A DNA stretch of 64,000 bases from Halichondria panicea (GCF_963675165.1 NC_087382.1:5814315-5878314), one strand, 5' to 3'; shown: positions 43,026 to 55,506, numbered from the stretch's first letter. Numbers and translations: made by a program. The notes: a model not told the origin generated them from the letters alone.

Positions 43026-45084
43026 ATGAAGATTGTGCTCGTCGTACTTGTGGCTTGCTTTGCAGCTTCCCATTGTCAAAATGAGCTGCCAGAAATCCCA
43101 ACATTAAATCCACAACAACAACAATGCTTCAATGAGCAAGTACTGGGAAACCAGGGTCTGCTAGCCTGTGCACTCATGTTTGGTGTAAGTTATTTGCACA
43201 TTACTATAATGTGATCTTGTATTAGTCATACATGTCAATTAACTGATGCATTTTTCTCCAAATATTAGAATGTTGACCCATCAAATCCCCGAGCAATTTG
43301 TGATTTGTCCTGCATCAGTGATTTTGCAGCAGCTTACGGCGCATGTAATGTGTCACCTAACCCCGTAACTGAAAGTAAGTCTCTATAATACTGCATGTGC
43401 ATGCTTATCAAATACAACTATATATATAGGAGTGATGTATAATTTTATGCCAACTATAAATGTAGCATGCACTTTTTATGTTGGATATTATAGCGTGCAT
43501 GACATTATTATAATTATTATAGTCAACCAATATTCATTAAACTGCTATAGCTATAATAATACAGATTGATTTAATATAAATAGGACAACCTATATAGTAT
43601 ATATAAACACTGAAGTTACTAAGGCGCGTGCATGGACGGCCACGAGTTATAGTATAGCCCATTGGTCTGACGAAAACCACGAATATTTTGCTCCCCTCCT
43701 GAAAATTACCCACTGTATATATATAATTGTGTTTTTTGGTATCTTGGAGGAAGGCTTCTTAGCTGAGTCTTCCATGCAGGCCATGCATCCTATAGATTCA
43801 GGCTTAGTGCACATTGCATAAACATGCACGCATGCATCACTAAAGTCAATTTATTTTTTACTGATTGCTCCGTCCCCATGTTAGTTGCATATTGTATATA
43901 TAATTATACTGTAATGGATATTACGGCGCCATGCACGTCAGCATCAGCATACTTTTTGAAGCCCTGAAAAAAGCGCCTATATAATTATATATAACCGTTG
44001 CTGTAATTTTATATAGAAAGGATTGTTTAAACATCAAGACAATGAATCATCCTGGATATTTACACTTTGAACAGTATAGTCTGACCCATAGCTATATATA
44101 CTCGATTTTAGGCCACATTATAATTAAACAGCCTGGAATCGAGGCTATAACCCATAGCTATATATAGCTAGCTACAGTCAACGCATGAATGTTGTTCACG
44201 AGCATGTGGGAGCCAGCTCTCGATCTCAACGGTGCATGCAGCTAGCTAGCAAGTTAGCAAGTGAGACCATGCCCATTTTCTCTAGTGTATATACTCTCAT
44301 TCCCAGCCGAGATGTCTCTATAGCTAGGCCGTTTCAACTTTGTTCTATTAAAAAAAGTTTGCCTGTGACCGAGGCTATGCTAGTGTAGAACATGAAGCGC
44401 CACCACATGCATACTACTTAGGCGCCAGCTGGGCTAAACGCAATTTTTGTGTTCTAAAAGATGTGCCACTCAGAATTATAATTTGTTCTGTGGTGGCGTC
44501 GGTGCTGCAATTAGGTAGGGGTTGATTGATTATATGTTAGCATAATTTCGAACATAATAGGCACATTTTTTGGTGAGAATTATGCTGGCATAATGATAAA
44601 AATAATAGGCAGGTTTTGGAAATAGAGGTCAGTACAATCATAGTACAAACATTTATAGGCCATATAATTTATATGTTATAGATATAGTTTGATGTATATA
44701 CTTGTGCGATGACATGGAGTCTATATAATTATGTTTGGAAGAATAATGTGGGAATAATAGCCGATTTAATAGGCAATTTGAAAAGAATATAACAGACTGT
44801 TAGCTTGAGCATAAAAGAATAGTTATAGGTAATATCTCGAGCATAATCTACCAACCCTTAGCTGCAATTATACATCAATTATACGGTATATAGTCGTCTG
44901 GCATCTATATAGATCGATATAATTTCATGTGCATAAACAGCCATGATATCACCTCAGTGCTTTAGTTTAACTATCGTTTACTTATCTCACAGTTTGCCCT
45001 GGCGTCAGTGGTGCTGCGTCTACCGTTGCCGTACCAATGATGGTGATCACTGGAATAGTTGTGACTCTGTCTTCACTGTTTTAA
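43026..45084 (+). CDS. Small secreted, cysteine-containing, probably GPI-anchored protein
   Basis: Three exons: 43026-43184, 43269-43374 and 44993-45084; phases 0 and 1 match, giving 118 aa. Residues 1-18 (MKIVLVVLVACFAASHCQ) are a signal peptide. The mature part has six cysteines (QQCFNEQ, LACALMFG, AICDLSC, YGACNVS, EICPGVSG), and the protein ends in a hydrophobic segment (TVAVPMMVITGIVVTLSSLF), as expected of a GPI-attachment signal. I do not recognise the family. The 1.6-kb second intron contains repeats. The last exon and its flanks exist as an inverted copy at 31132-31223. Confidence 0.72.
44172..44480. repeat. Interspersed repeat interrupted by a CTCATTCCCAG...CGAGGCTA element
   Basis: The flanks match the repeat at about 14818-15018 (TACAGTCAA...ATGAATGTTG, AGCTAGCAAGT, GCGCCAC...GGCGCCAGCTGGGCT). 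Here a roughly 90-bp segment starting CTCATTCCCAGCCGAGATGT and ending TGACCGAGGCTA is inserted, giving a filled and an empty version in one window. Confidence 0.7.
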
Positions 45085-45484
45085 GCAGTCACAACATCAA
45101 GAACTACTTAGAATTGAGATTCAAACACAGCTATATAGTTAGTAGTGCTACATGTAGAAATGCATGTACCTGAATGTGTAGATATTAATTAACTATAATA
45201 GACTTATGTAACTCAGTTTATATAATTATTGAGATATTGCGACAATTTAAAATTATTGCTATTCTCAACTTAATCCAGACTGGGTTAATAGAGCAGCGTG
45301 AGACCAATTAAGTAAAGCATGAGTAAATCGGGACACCGATATACATGCAATTTCATGCGTTAACATTCAAGCAGTTTTATATTATTAATATAAAAGCACC
45401 ACGGGTGCACGCGCTGAGGCCTCGGTGGAGGTGTCAAAGTTACATCACATAAAGCTAGCCTACTATAGCTATTTAATAGCAATT

Positions 45485-46215
45485 GTATCGTCATGCAAGT
45501 GGTCAGAACCAATATGCAAGCGGTATTGTCATGCAAGCAGTCAGAATGAACATGTAAACTGTAATGTTCATGCAAGTGGTCAGAACCGTGTATCATGTGA
45601 CTTTGCCACTCAAGATGGAAGCAAATTAAGCCACGCCCATTTCTGGACATTTTCTGTGACAATGGCTACGCCCATCACAATCCCCTTAATGCTTTAAGCC
45701 AATGAGATCACTCCAGCACACGGTCATGATCAAAACCTGTCACAGGAGTACAAAGGTCAGGGTTCTCTGACCTTTTACTCCTGTGACAGGCGTTCAAATA
45801 AAAGACATCTGGGGCTGGTTGCTTTCAAGACATGAACATTTACCGTTTGCATGTTCATTCTGACTCGCTTGCATGACAATACCGCTCGCATGACGATACC
45901 GCTTGCATATTGGTTCTGACCACTTGCATGACGATACTGCTTGCATAATTATTGGTTCTGACTGCTTGCATGACGATACCGCTTGCATATTGGTTCTAAC
46001 CACTTGCATGACGATACCGCTTGCATATTGGTTCTGACCACTTGCATGATGATACCGCTTGCATATTGGTTCTGACAGCTTGCATGATGATACCGCTTGC
46101 ATGTTCGTTCATTCATACCGCTTGCATGTTCGTTCATTCATACCGCTTGCATATTGGTTCTGACCGCTTGCATGACGATTAATACCGCTTGCATATTTGT
46201 TTTGACCGCTTGCTT
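45485..46215. repeat. Inverted minisatellite pair around a palindrome
   Basis: Units of 35-40 bp (TTGGTTCTGACCACTTGCAT, GACGATACCGCTTGCATA) repeat about nine times at 45855-46215, and in inverse orientation two to three times at 45485-45590. Between them lies a 55-bp palindrome (CCTGTCACAGGAGTACAAAG ... CTGTGACAGG, about 45737-45791). Confidence 0.85.
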
Positions 46216-46351
46216 TGGCACCAAAAACACACCCGTACAGAACATCTGCTGAATAATTATACAATGGTTTTGATGCAGATGTTCAGACATAGTATAATTA
46301 TCATTGTGCTCTCGCTATTTATAGGCTATAAGTGAGAGCACAATGATATAC

Positions 46352-47000
46352 TATCAACTACTCATATTACTACCATTTGTAACAAAACAAGAAAACTAAT
46401 TGGTCTACTTTATCGAAGGTTCTCAACCAATGCATCTCCATCCACTCTCTTAAAACTATATAAAAGCTTTGTGAGGCCACATATGGAATATGCTTCAGAA
46501 GTATGGAGTCCCCACTATAAAAGTGATATAGAAAACCTGGAAAAAGTACAGAGATTTGCCATGAGAGTGTGTCTGGGTCAGTGGGATCTAAAGCAGGAAG
46601 AACTGCTGTCAGCATCTGGCCTTACAAGTCTGGAGACAAGAAGAGTAGTTGCAAGAATGTGCCACTTGTACAAAATTTTTCATGACATGATAGACTTTCC
46701 CAACCCACCGGTTGAAAGAAGAGAGATTGTCTACAATAGCCGCTCAGTTAATGGTCTCTCCCTGGTACCAATTAGATCTCGAACATCAATGTACCAATAC
46801 TCATTCTTCCCACACGCTGTAACTTTATGGAATAAACTTGTTAGTAAGTACAATATAGAAGATATTGTTACTGTCAGTGTATTTAAATATTTTCTGTTTA
46901 GGATGCACTTTACATCTAGCTATACTAGCTAATTGTGTTATCCTACGCTATATGCTGAATTATTATAAAAAAATAAAAAAAAAAATAAAAAAAAAATACA
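46352..47000 (+). mobile_element. 5'-truncated LINE fragment (reverse transcriptase C-terminus) with A-rich tail
   Basis: An open frame reads IGLLYRRFSTNASPSTLLKL, VRPHMEYASEVWSPHYKSDI, ENLEKVQRFAMRVCLG and SLETRRVVARMCHLYKI to a stop at 46932, the thumb/C-terminal region of jockey/CR1/L2-type reverse transcriptases. An A-rich tract (46967-46997) follows. The catalytic YADD part is absent. Confidence 0.85.
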
Positions 47001-47010
47001 GAACATTGCA

Positions 47011-47964
47011 TCAAAACCATTGAATGTCAGTATCATTATTCAGGTAGAGTGTGATCAGGTCCTCTGCTCCTCTGCTGGTGATGGTTGTAACTTGAGTCAC
47101 TTTAGAACTAGAGCACTGAAGTGCAAACCCTCGGCTGGTGACATGATTATAAACTGAAACCAGAAGAGTGATATTATGCAGTGCATGTAGTGATGTTATT
47201 ATCATGTATGACTTAACTGTCTAGCACAGCAACTCAGGAGACGGAAATAAAATTAAACCATACGGAGGCATGCTGAAACATTTGAGAACAGGTAGTGGTA
47301 CTACAGTACTACAGTCTACAGATATATGCACTGTGGATTAGGATCACACCAAAGAAGCCTGCCCAGAGTCTCAGAGAAGTATGCTTTTTACTTCAGTGAC
47401 CCTGTTTCATTCATAGATTGTTCCTGGTACAGGATCACTTCAGTTATAATAACCCATGTGCCAAGTTCTGTTCAAGCTACATTTTGCTCATTTCACATTC
47501 AATGTAATGGTGAAAATCTCTAGGCAACATAACCCTTTCCCGTTCAATCGCACACAATCTGGAACAACCTGGAACAGTTCTGTCACTTTAGTTTGCATCA
47601 CTTTAGTTTGCATCTGAGCCCAACCCACCAAATTAGCTTGATGTTATCGCCGCCCCCAATGAAGTGGCTATGGTTTGTAGAGATGGGCGTGGGTCAATGG
47701 CTGTGCACAAACTAACCATCGATTTTATGCCTTGCTGCTGCCTCGATGGAAGTATATGTGGCCTTTAAAAGCTGCACTCTGGTCAACTAAGCTGCTTAGC
47801 AAGCATGTAGACTATTGTAGAGCTTGTGTCCACTTGTGAAGTGCCTGTGTACACAAAGGGCTTGCTGCTTCCTCTTTGAAAATATTCTATGGCTACCAAG
47901 ATAGTCCAGAGGGTCTACCAATGGATACTTACTCAGTCCTACATGCTGTATAGCTTGTTTTAAA

Positions 47965-47995
<31 letters not shown>

Positions 47996-48150
47996 GTGTC
48001 CTAATTGAACAGCTCAGCACAACTTCAAAGGATAATCGCATTCATGATACTATCCAATCTGCCACAGAATCCAATATCATGCAACATTCACAAGTTGATA
48101 GCACGCTCCCTCCCAGATTGTTGTTGTAAAATTTACAACAATTTGAACAG
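47011..48150. other. Non-coding stretch with a possible exon relic and poly(T) tract
   Basis: Minus-strand 47040-47150 reads YNHVTSRGFALQCSSSKVTQ after a CAG acceptor and may be an exon relic, without further support. A 27-base T run is at 47967-47993. A segment near 47490-47535 is shared with 30375-30420. Confidence 0.4.
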
Positions 48151-48475
48151 TAAAGGATAAAGCCACAAATACAGTAATTTTGCCATGTGGCTGGGTGTAA
48201 CTCATTAATTTAGGCCACAGCTTAATAATGAATTTTTAGGGAAGACTAGAAGCCATATGAAGGGACTGATGAATCTACTTTGCCTGCTTATAATGCACAA
48301 ATGCACTAGATTGTCTTCTGTTATAACCAAAAAGCCAGTCTAGTGAGTGCATGCAGGCAGCACCTGCATGGGCAGCACTATTGTGTTTACTGTGCATGAT
48401 TTTGATTTAGCTAGTAGCCTTACTATAGCTATAATAATAGCTGTTTTTGACAAACTCCCTTATTCTAGAAGAAAG

Positions 48476-49455
48476 ATGTCTACAACTGGTGCAAGCATTC
48501 GTACTGAGTTAAAGTCAGAGAGTAAGCACCTATATATATATATTAAGCAATGCATGCATGCATGGAATGTAATTACACAGCGGTTTATAGCTGCTATAAT
48601 AATTATCATGTATGATAATTATTTCAATTCACAGACACTATACTCCCCCCACACACGCACAAACAACATTATTTTTATAGTTGACCCAAATCGTCACGAA
48701 AATTTAACTGTTTACATAGACGAAAAACTTGTTTTTGGAGAAGTCTTCAAAGGCAGTTACAGGGGGGAAATTTGTGCAGTCAAAGTGCTGCATCAGGTTG
48801 CTATGAAGATGCAGGAAACTATCCCTGCTCATAAAGTGAAGAAGCTAGCAAAGCATTTGATATTGAGTGTACATTTCTCAAGTCGCTCCTGCACCCAAAT
48901 GTTGTTCAGTATTTGTCAACCACTAACAACCCTCAATCATGTGGTGCATTCCTCGTTGTTGAGCTAATGGACTGCAGTCTGGGATCTTATCTCTCCGGCC
49001 TTGATGAAGAGTCCCTCACTATAGATAGTGAAAGCCAAATTAGCCTTTCCAAAGACATAGCTTGTGGTCTGGCCTACATTCACAGCAAGCAGATTTTCCA
49101 CCGTGACCTCCATGACAATAACGTCTTGCTGAAGCTTATACGACCAGTGCCTGTTGCAAAGATTTCCGGCTTTGGCATGCATATCACGACTCCTCGAATC
49201 CTATAATCTTAGCTCCGTTGCCAGGGGGTATCCATCTCTCGGATTGGAATTCAATAGTGGTTTGGATGTGTTTTCCCTCGAGGTGATTATGGTGCAGATT
49301 GTTCGCAAGCTGGAGACGATTAAATCAGCCAAGGATAGATCTTTCCATGTTTCCCAGATCCCTTGCACACACAGGTTGAGAAAGCTTATCGACAGTTGTT
49401 TGTAAAAAGACATGTGGAGGAGACCATCTGCCATAGACATCTGTGAGTTAAGCTG
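48476..49455 (+). pseudogene. Decayed protein kinase gene (tyrosine-kinase-like)
   Basis: Exon 1 (48476-48521, MSTTGASIRTELKSE) splices in phase 1 to 48681, giving DPNRHENLTVYIDEKLVFGE, EVFKGSYRGEICAVKVL with the ATP-binding Lys, then frame breaks. The first break is near 48845. The second frame carries FLVVELMDCSLGSYLSGLDE, IACGLAYIHSKQIFHRDLHD and NNVLL, with the catalytic Asp of HRD present, but the DFG motif reads GFG (Asp lost). A further break is near 49190 and an in-frame TAA precedes WRRPSAIDICEL. At least two frame changes, one stop and the lost DFG Asp indicate a pseudogene, unless the assembly is poor here. The 5' part is duplicated at 30753. Confidence 0.8.
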
Positions 49456-49459
49456 TACA

Positions 49460-50600
49460 TACACCTCTCTCACAAAATACACCTCTCAAACAAAATTGGC
49501 AACTCAAAAATACACCTCTCACATGCACAAAAAGAGCTATTTTGGCGAGAATCACCTCAGTGAATGAAAGCCTTACTTTTAGACGCCAGATGTTGTGTAT
49601 CAAATTGATTGAGGTTAATCATAATTATGATCACATGCACATCGATAGTCCTAGCCTGTGTCTGATTTATGAATTTAACTAGTCTCATGAATCAGCCGCC
49701 GTTCTTTGGAACCCCAAAAGAACGGCGGCTGATTCATGAGACTAGAATTTAACTACATATACTATTAGACTTACTGTATTTGTACATATCAGATACCAAT
49801 CTCATTTCTTCTCCTGTGACCTCTGGCCCTCTCCCGGATCAACAGACACCCAGTGCTGGGGAACAACCAGATACAACCAGATACAACTGGTAGGGATAAA
49901 TTGTATTGATTGTATAATTATGCTGCATGCTGCATGATCCTATATAGTTAAACCATGGCCTCTATAGTGGTATATATAGTTACACAAGAGTATAATCTGA
50001 TCGAAGTCCATGCAGCTTAATTCGCCTCTTGGTTACTCAGATTATTCAGTTTTGATATAATATGGAGAAACCATACATTGTACTATATGGTTAGTATACA
50101 GAGCTGGACAAATTAAGTCACTATATATATTACTGCTTATAAAATCATTATTGTGATCAGATAGTTTTCATTAATTAGCTTGTATTAAGTAAAATATAAA
50201 TCCACGAGAACTTTCCGAAAAACGCTTATTAAAATGAACATTGAATGTATAAGGAGTGGCTGTATAAAGCCAATTCATCCTGTTTGTTTGTGTATATATC
50301 ATGAGCTGTGTCCTCTTCCTAAAACAAGGACATGCAGTATCATAATTGTATACTTTACTATCATAGATTGCTTTCTTTGAACTGTATTTACGGTACGTTA
50401 TTAGGGTTAGGGTCCCTCAATCTGTCTACTTCTGACAATGAATGTAAGTAGCATCGAGAGTGCATGTATTAACTTAGGCCAATGAATTATATTTTCACAC
50501 CACTTTTTGTGTTGGAAGTGTCAGCAAAAGCGAATATAGACTCCGGCCCACTTACGATGCTAGTGTTGCTGAATGTATTTGGAATGTATATTTGGTTTTT
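49460..50600. other. Non-coding stretch between kinase pseudogene and Roc-COR gene
   Basis: No gene is supported. It contains a perfect hairpin (TAGTCTCATGAATCAGCCGC and its complement around CCCC at about 49680-49746) and AT-rich sequence. Confidence 0.5.
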
Positions 50601-50617
50601 GACAGTCTAGTGCAAGA

Positions 50618-53600
50618 ATGACTGTGTTTTCAGGCACTCCATTTTCTGAGAAAGACTGTGATGCTCTAGAAAAGCTGCTGCTAGACTACAAAATCAAAGG
50701 ATTTGCTTTGACTGGTGAAAAGACGTACGAAAAAGTTGTACACTGCCTTCTTGAGCAAGGACACGAAGAACTAGCTGCAAACCTAAGACAAAACCTCGAT
50801 AAAGGTGGGTGTACTATATAGTACTATATATAGCTATATAGTATTAGTTGTGTAGTGGCATAATTATGTACAGTGGACCTTTGTTAACAACCACCTCCGA
50901 ATAAAAGCCAGCTGCTATATAACGGCCAGGCATGCACCCAGGTCCCAAATGAACAGTTTGTGTACAAAACAACCTCTCATGCAACAAAGGCCGCCTCTGT
51001 ATAAAGGCCAAAACATTGTTCCCCAAAGGTGTCCGTTATAGAGGGGTTCCACTGTAGTATATTTTTGTGATAATGAATTGTTTCATGTTAGCGTATATAA
51101 TAATTCCCTCAAATTAATTTATATAATGTTGATAGCTTAGTATGCTGCATGGAAATAATATAATAGCAGCGGAAATGTTTGTGAGCCCTCAGCAGAAATT
51201 AAGGTTCAAAATTTCGCGTTTTTTGAGGGCAGACTGTTAACCCAAAAATGGGAGAAACTCCCATGCACCGGTATTTCACATGCAAAGTTATTTGTGTGGT
51301 TTCCTGGCATTAAAACACGAATATTAGAAACCACAAACATTCCTGCTGAGGGCTCAGGCTGATCCCTGGAGCCAAATAGCGAACATTTGCACCCCTAAAA
51401 ATTTCCCACTGTATGGTATAATTATTAATTGGAAATAATAGGCAGCAACGTCGATTTTGTAATTCATAAGTGTTGCATAACGCCCTCCTCATGGCAAAAA
51501 ATGGCTTAAGGAGAATATTCTGGATCAGTATAATAATCCAGTCAACAAGATAATACTGCATGGGAAGCATATTATTATGCTGTGTTTATGTCTACATCTC
51601 ATCAATTTTTGTTTCAATAATAATCAAATTGTTAGGGAATAATAGGCATATTTTTTAATAAGAATGGGGGGGGCTAATTTATCAGGGCCTACTTATAATT
51701 AGCAGCACCAATGCTTCCCGATAGAAGGGATTCCCCGCCACCATTTTGTCCTTACATATATATACCTATATATATATAGTATAGTCGGTCTTATACTATA
51801 GCTTGACTACTGTATCCGGCCATCGAGTAGAGGGGTCTTCTGTAGTGGAAGATCCAATTAATGCTATCCAATTAATGCTATGCCGAGTCTCCCTAGAGTA
51901 TTATAGATAAACAATTGCAAGTTTACGCTCTGTTGTATATGCTACTTTGTCTTAAACACTCTGCAATATTTAGATGTTACGGTGCATAGGTATTCTCTTA
52001 CACAACAAATAATAGTATACTTGTTTCATAATCTATGTATGCACATAAATGGATGCACGTATGGTTATACTATTGCGCTTCCTAGCTGCATACTTTCAAT
52101 CGTGCAGTGATTGGAGAGCAGAAGCAATATCTGAAGAAATTGGACGATCTGATGACTGATGAAGAAGCTGTCACTATGCAAAATCTCGGGCTCCTTCTTG
52201 TTGGGCCACCATCGGTGGGAAAAACAACAACACTCAACCGTTTGCTTAAAGTTTACAAAAACATCAGTTCAGCAGGAGACAAGGCAAAGCCATGCAGTAC
52301 ACTACTCGCCAATTGTCATCAAGTGGTCGCGTACATGAATAAGGATGCCACGGAATGGGTTTGTTCTGAAGACGTGGATGAGGAAGCAAAGGTCGTTTTT
52401 GGCTACATGTACGCTAACAAGATTGACAATGTACCAAACAAGGAAAATATATCTGTGATTGACAAACCAACTTCTGAAACTTCAAAAGAAATGGAAATTT
52501 CTTCTGAAAAACCTCAACCAAAACTTCAAGAAAAAACAGGCACTAAAATACAAGAAATATCAAACAAACAAGACAAGCTGATACGAATCAAGCATCGACT
52601 GCAAAAGCTGATAAAAAGCGGAAACTACTCCCAAATGGCTAGTCTTCTTAGCAGCACCTTGCTAAACATCAATGATGTTGGAGGTCAGCCAGACTTCCTG
52701 GAAATGCTACCAGCCCTGAGAAATGGTCCAGCCATGTATCTAGTGTTTTTTGATTTGAGCAAAGAACTTGACGAGCCCTACGATATTCCCTTCAGTCGAG
52801 ACGACACCATTATCACCCCATACAAAGCGGCGCACACAGTGGAAGCCACAGTTTCTCAAATTCTTTCTTCAATTGCTAGTGTTCATCACGTCTCTCGAGG
52901 GGATGCCTTGTACAAAACCTTAAAATTGAGTGAGAAGTTTAAAAATTTCCAGCAGGTTCGTCCTGGCAGCTTTGATCGGTACTCACATGGACAAATTGGA
53001 GAATCCGAAAGAGAAAATCAAACAGGTCAACGATGCTCTCAAAAGGACTACTCAAAAGTTTGCCGAGATCTTGGTATGTCCTCCGTCAGATTCCGAATCT
53101 TCATTTTTTGCCGTGGACAACTTTGCTGGAACAGAACAGTCTGACATTGGCCCGATTAGGGAATTCATGAGCAAGGTGTTTGCTTCTCACTTCAGCAATG
53201 CGTCCCTGCCAATCAAGCCGAAATGGCTCCTACTAGGCGCGCTTCTGCGGAGGGAGTACTCAATTGTATCAATGGAACACTGCCTGGAAATTGGGAGAAT
53301 GTTGGAGATGGATGAAGAAGACACCAGGTTTTGTCTGGGGTATCTTCACAATATAGGCACTTTCATGTACTACAGGAATGTTCCCAATGATGACGATGGC
53401 TGGCTCAAAAATCATGTGTTCTGCACCCCTGAAGTAATCTTTACTAGCATCAGCCAACTGATCCTTGTCGCTTTACGCACCTTGCATTCAAAAGGCTATG
53501 TTACTGAGTTTGAGCGAGCAGAGTTGATCAAGATGGGGCAGTTCTCACTGGAGGCCATCATCAAGTACTGCATTGGTCCCAAGGTCACAGAGATGCTGAA

Positions 53601-55506
53601 AGAAGGAGAGATTATCCCAGCCAAGCAACTCATCATACTCTTGCGGTACCTCAACCTCCTCTCTGAGATTGTCCACAACGATGTCAATGATCCAAATGTC
53701 ACTCGAATCACCTACCTGATGCCAGCTGTCCTTGACTGTGCTTCACAAGACAAACTGACCAACCCACCAAAACCAGACGCCAACAACCCAGGACCGCTCC
53801 ACATCACTTTCAGTTTTGGCTACGTACCAACAGGAGTCTTCTGTGTGCTGATCACTCAGCTAGTTTCTCAAGGCCCTCGTGGAATTCTCGGATTGACGTG
53901 GGAGTTGATTGAAGATGGTGTTAAACGAAACTGTGTCTCATTTTCTGTTGATGATGTTCATGAAGTTACACTGCTCTCACACGAAAAAAGCTACGAAATT
54001 CGAGTTTCTCGAGACGACCATGACACTTCTCTTCACAACATCTGTTCGTACGTGCTCTCAGCGATCCTTTACACTCTCAAGTGCTTGTACCAGCATCTTA
54101 CTATGCAAATTGCATTCCAATGTCCCTGTGCCAAGGATTGTACTGAACATGACGTCAACCATCTCTGTGCTCTTTCCAGCAAATCACGAATAAGGTTTCT
54201 CTGTGATCTTTCAAAGCGAGCTGTCACTCTCAGAAAAGATCAGCAAGTTTGGCTGGGAAAAGTCAGTGCGTGTATACATAATTATAATGCACATAATTAT
54301 ACTATTATGACAAGTTGGCAGGATTGCACATCATGCTTTAAATTTTCTCACACAGCACGTGTTACCAGGAAGCAGCACAGAACTAGAGGTGCTAAAGCTC
54401 GCTGAAGATAGTTTCTCCTTCCACTGGACCAAAGAGGGCTCCAGACATCAGATCACGACAACCGATGAGCCCAACATTCTCAGCTTTCAGAGTGTGAGTG
54501 AGAAGGACTTTGGTCATTACCAGTGTGAGGTGAAGGAGACACGAACAGCAGTGGCCCTCACTGTCTACAGAGCTATCTACAAAGAAGAGATGAGTGAGTT
54601 AACTATAAGTTTCTATTATGTGATGGTTGGTTTGGTAATTTTATCATGAAATTGTGGGATATGTTGTTATATACACAAACCAGCTTCATGGAGTTAGGTC
54701 TAGATTATATACTGAGTATATAGCGGGTAATTTTCATGGGGTAGGAAAATTCGTTTATCGGAAAATGGTGGTTTTCGTGAGTAAAAATTTTGTTTAGTCT
54801 CGTTGCCTGCACTGCATTCATACGTCCCGGTAAGCCACGCCTACATCAACATTTTGTGGAGGTCAGCTTGCCCACGAAATTTTGTACCCCACGAAAATTA
54901 CTCGCTATATATACGGTAATACCGGTATAGCCTATATTGGGACTCTTATGCTATCATTCACACAGCTAATGAAGCAACTGGAATAACTACTGATGTCCCC
55001 CAAATAACTACTGAGTCAGGTATCAGATTGTACGCATGTACATATAGAGTGCTCCATCTTTCACTGCAGCTCAGTATAATTATATACAGAATACGTACTT
55101 TACAAGTCATTAATGCAGGAATGATGTCACTCTATAGCTCATGAAGCATACATATCTTTATAATGATACAGCGACTACAGCTCAGTTGAGTCAAGAGTGC
55201 TCGGATGAAGCTCTTCTCCAGCTGTCTACTGAGATTGCCTGCTATGGAAATTACAAGCACAGGCTCGGCCTCAGTGATACTGAGATTGAGGATATCGATC
55301 AAAATCCCCAGACGTTTTTAAGTGTTTCAGGGAAATTTTATGCTGCTCTCAAGAAATGGAAATGTAAAGGCATTGATTTTGATAATCCATCTCATTCGAC
55401 AGCCACTTATTTTCGATTGGTAGAAATTGCCAAGGAGATGAAGGATGGGAAAGCAATTCGTAGCATACACACGGCTTGTGTGACACACAATTTGTTATAC
55501 AAGTAA
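50618..55506 (+). CDS. Roc-COR GTPase with Ig-like and C-terminal Death domains
   Basis: Exons 50618-50804, 52108-54261, 54356-54593, 54966-55019 and 55172-55506; phases agree if exon 2 has one extra base near 52965, giving about 988 aa. After a short N-terminal module comes a Ras-of-complex GTPase: Walker A GPPSVGKTT, a DVGGQ switch and GTHMDK for guanine specificity, with a charged insert between G1 and G3. A long COR-like region follows (KPKWLLLGALLRREYSI to LSKRAVTLRKDQQ). Exon 3 encodes an Ig-like fold (FHWTKEG, LSFQSVSEKDFGHYQCEV) without the usual first cysteine. The last exon is a Death domain (TEIACYGNYKHRLGLSDTEI, FYAALKKWKCKG). This suits an intracellular signalling adaptor like other ROCO proteins. 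The start may lie further upstream. Confidence 0.82.
50871..51054. mobile_element. MITE family B copy in intron 1 of the Roc-COR gene
   Basis: ACAGTGGACCTTTGTTAACA at the left, AACAGTTTGTGTACAAAACA inside, GAGGGGTTCCACTGTAG at the right; very close to the copy at 34498-34680. Confidence 0.85.
51055..52107. other. Rest of Roc-COR intron 1
   Basis: No exon seen. It contains GGAATAATAGGC-type AT-rich phrases, also present near 44570-44790, and short TATATATAG tracts. Confidence 0.4.
54716..54915. mobile_element. MITE family A copy in the Roc-COR gene intron
   Basis: TATAGCGGGTAATTTTCATG at the left and CACGAAAATTACTCGCTATA at the right; the inside shares GTTTTCGTGAGTAAAAATTT with the copy at 10112. 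Confidence 0.85.
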
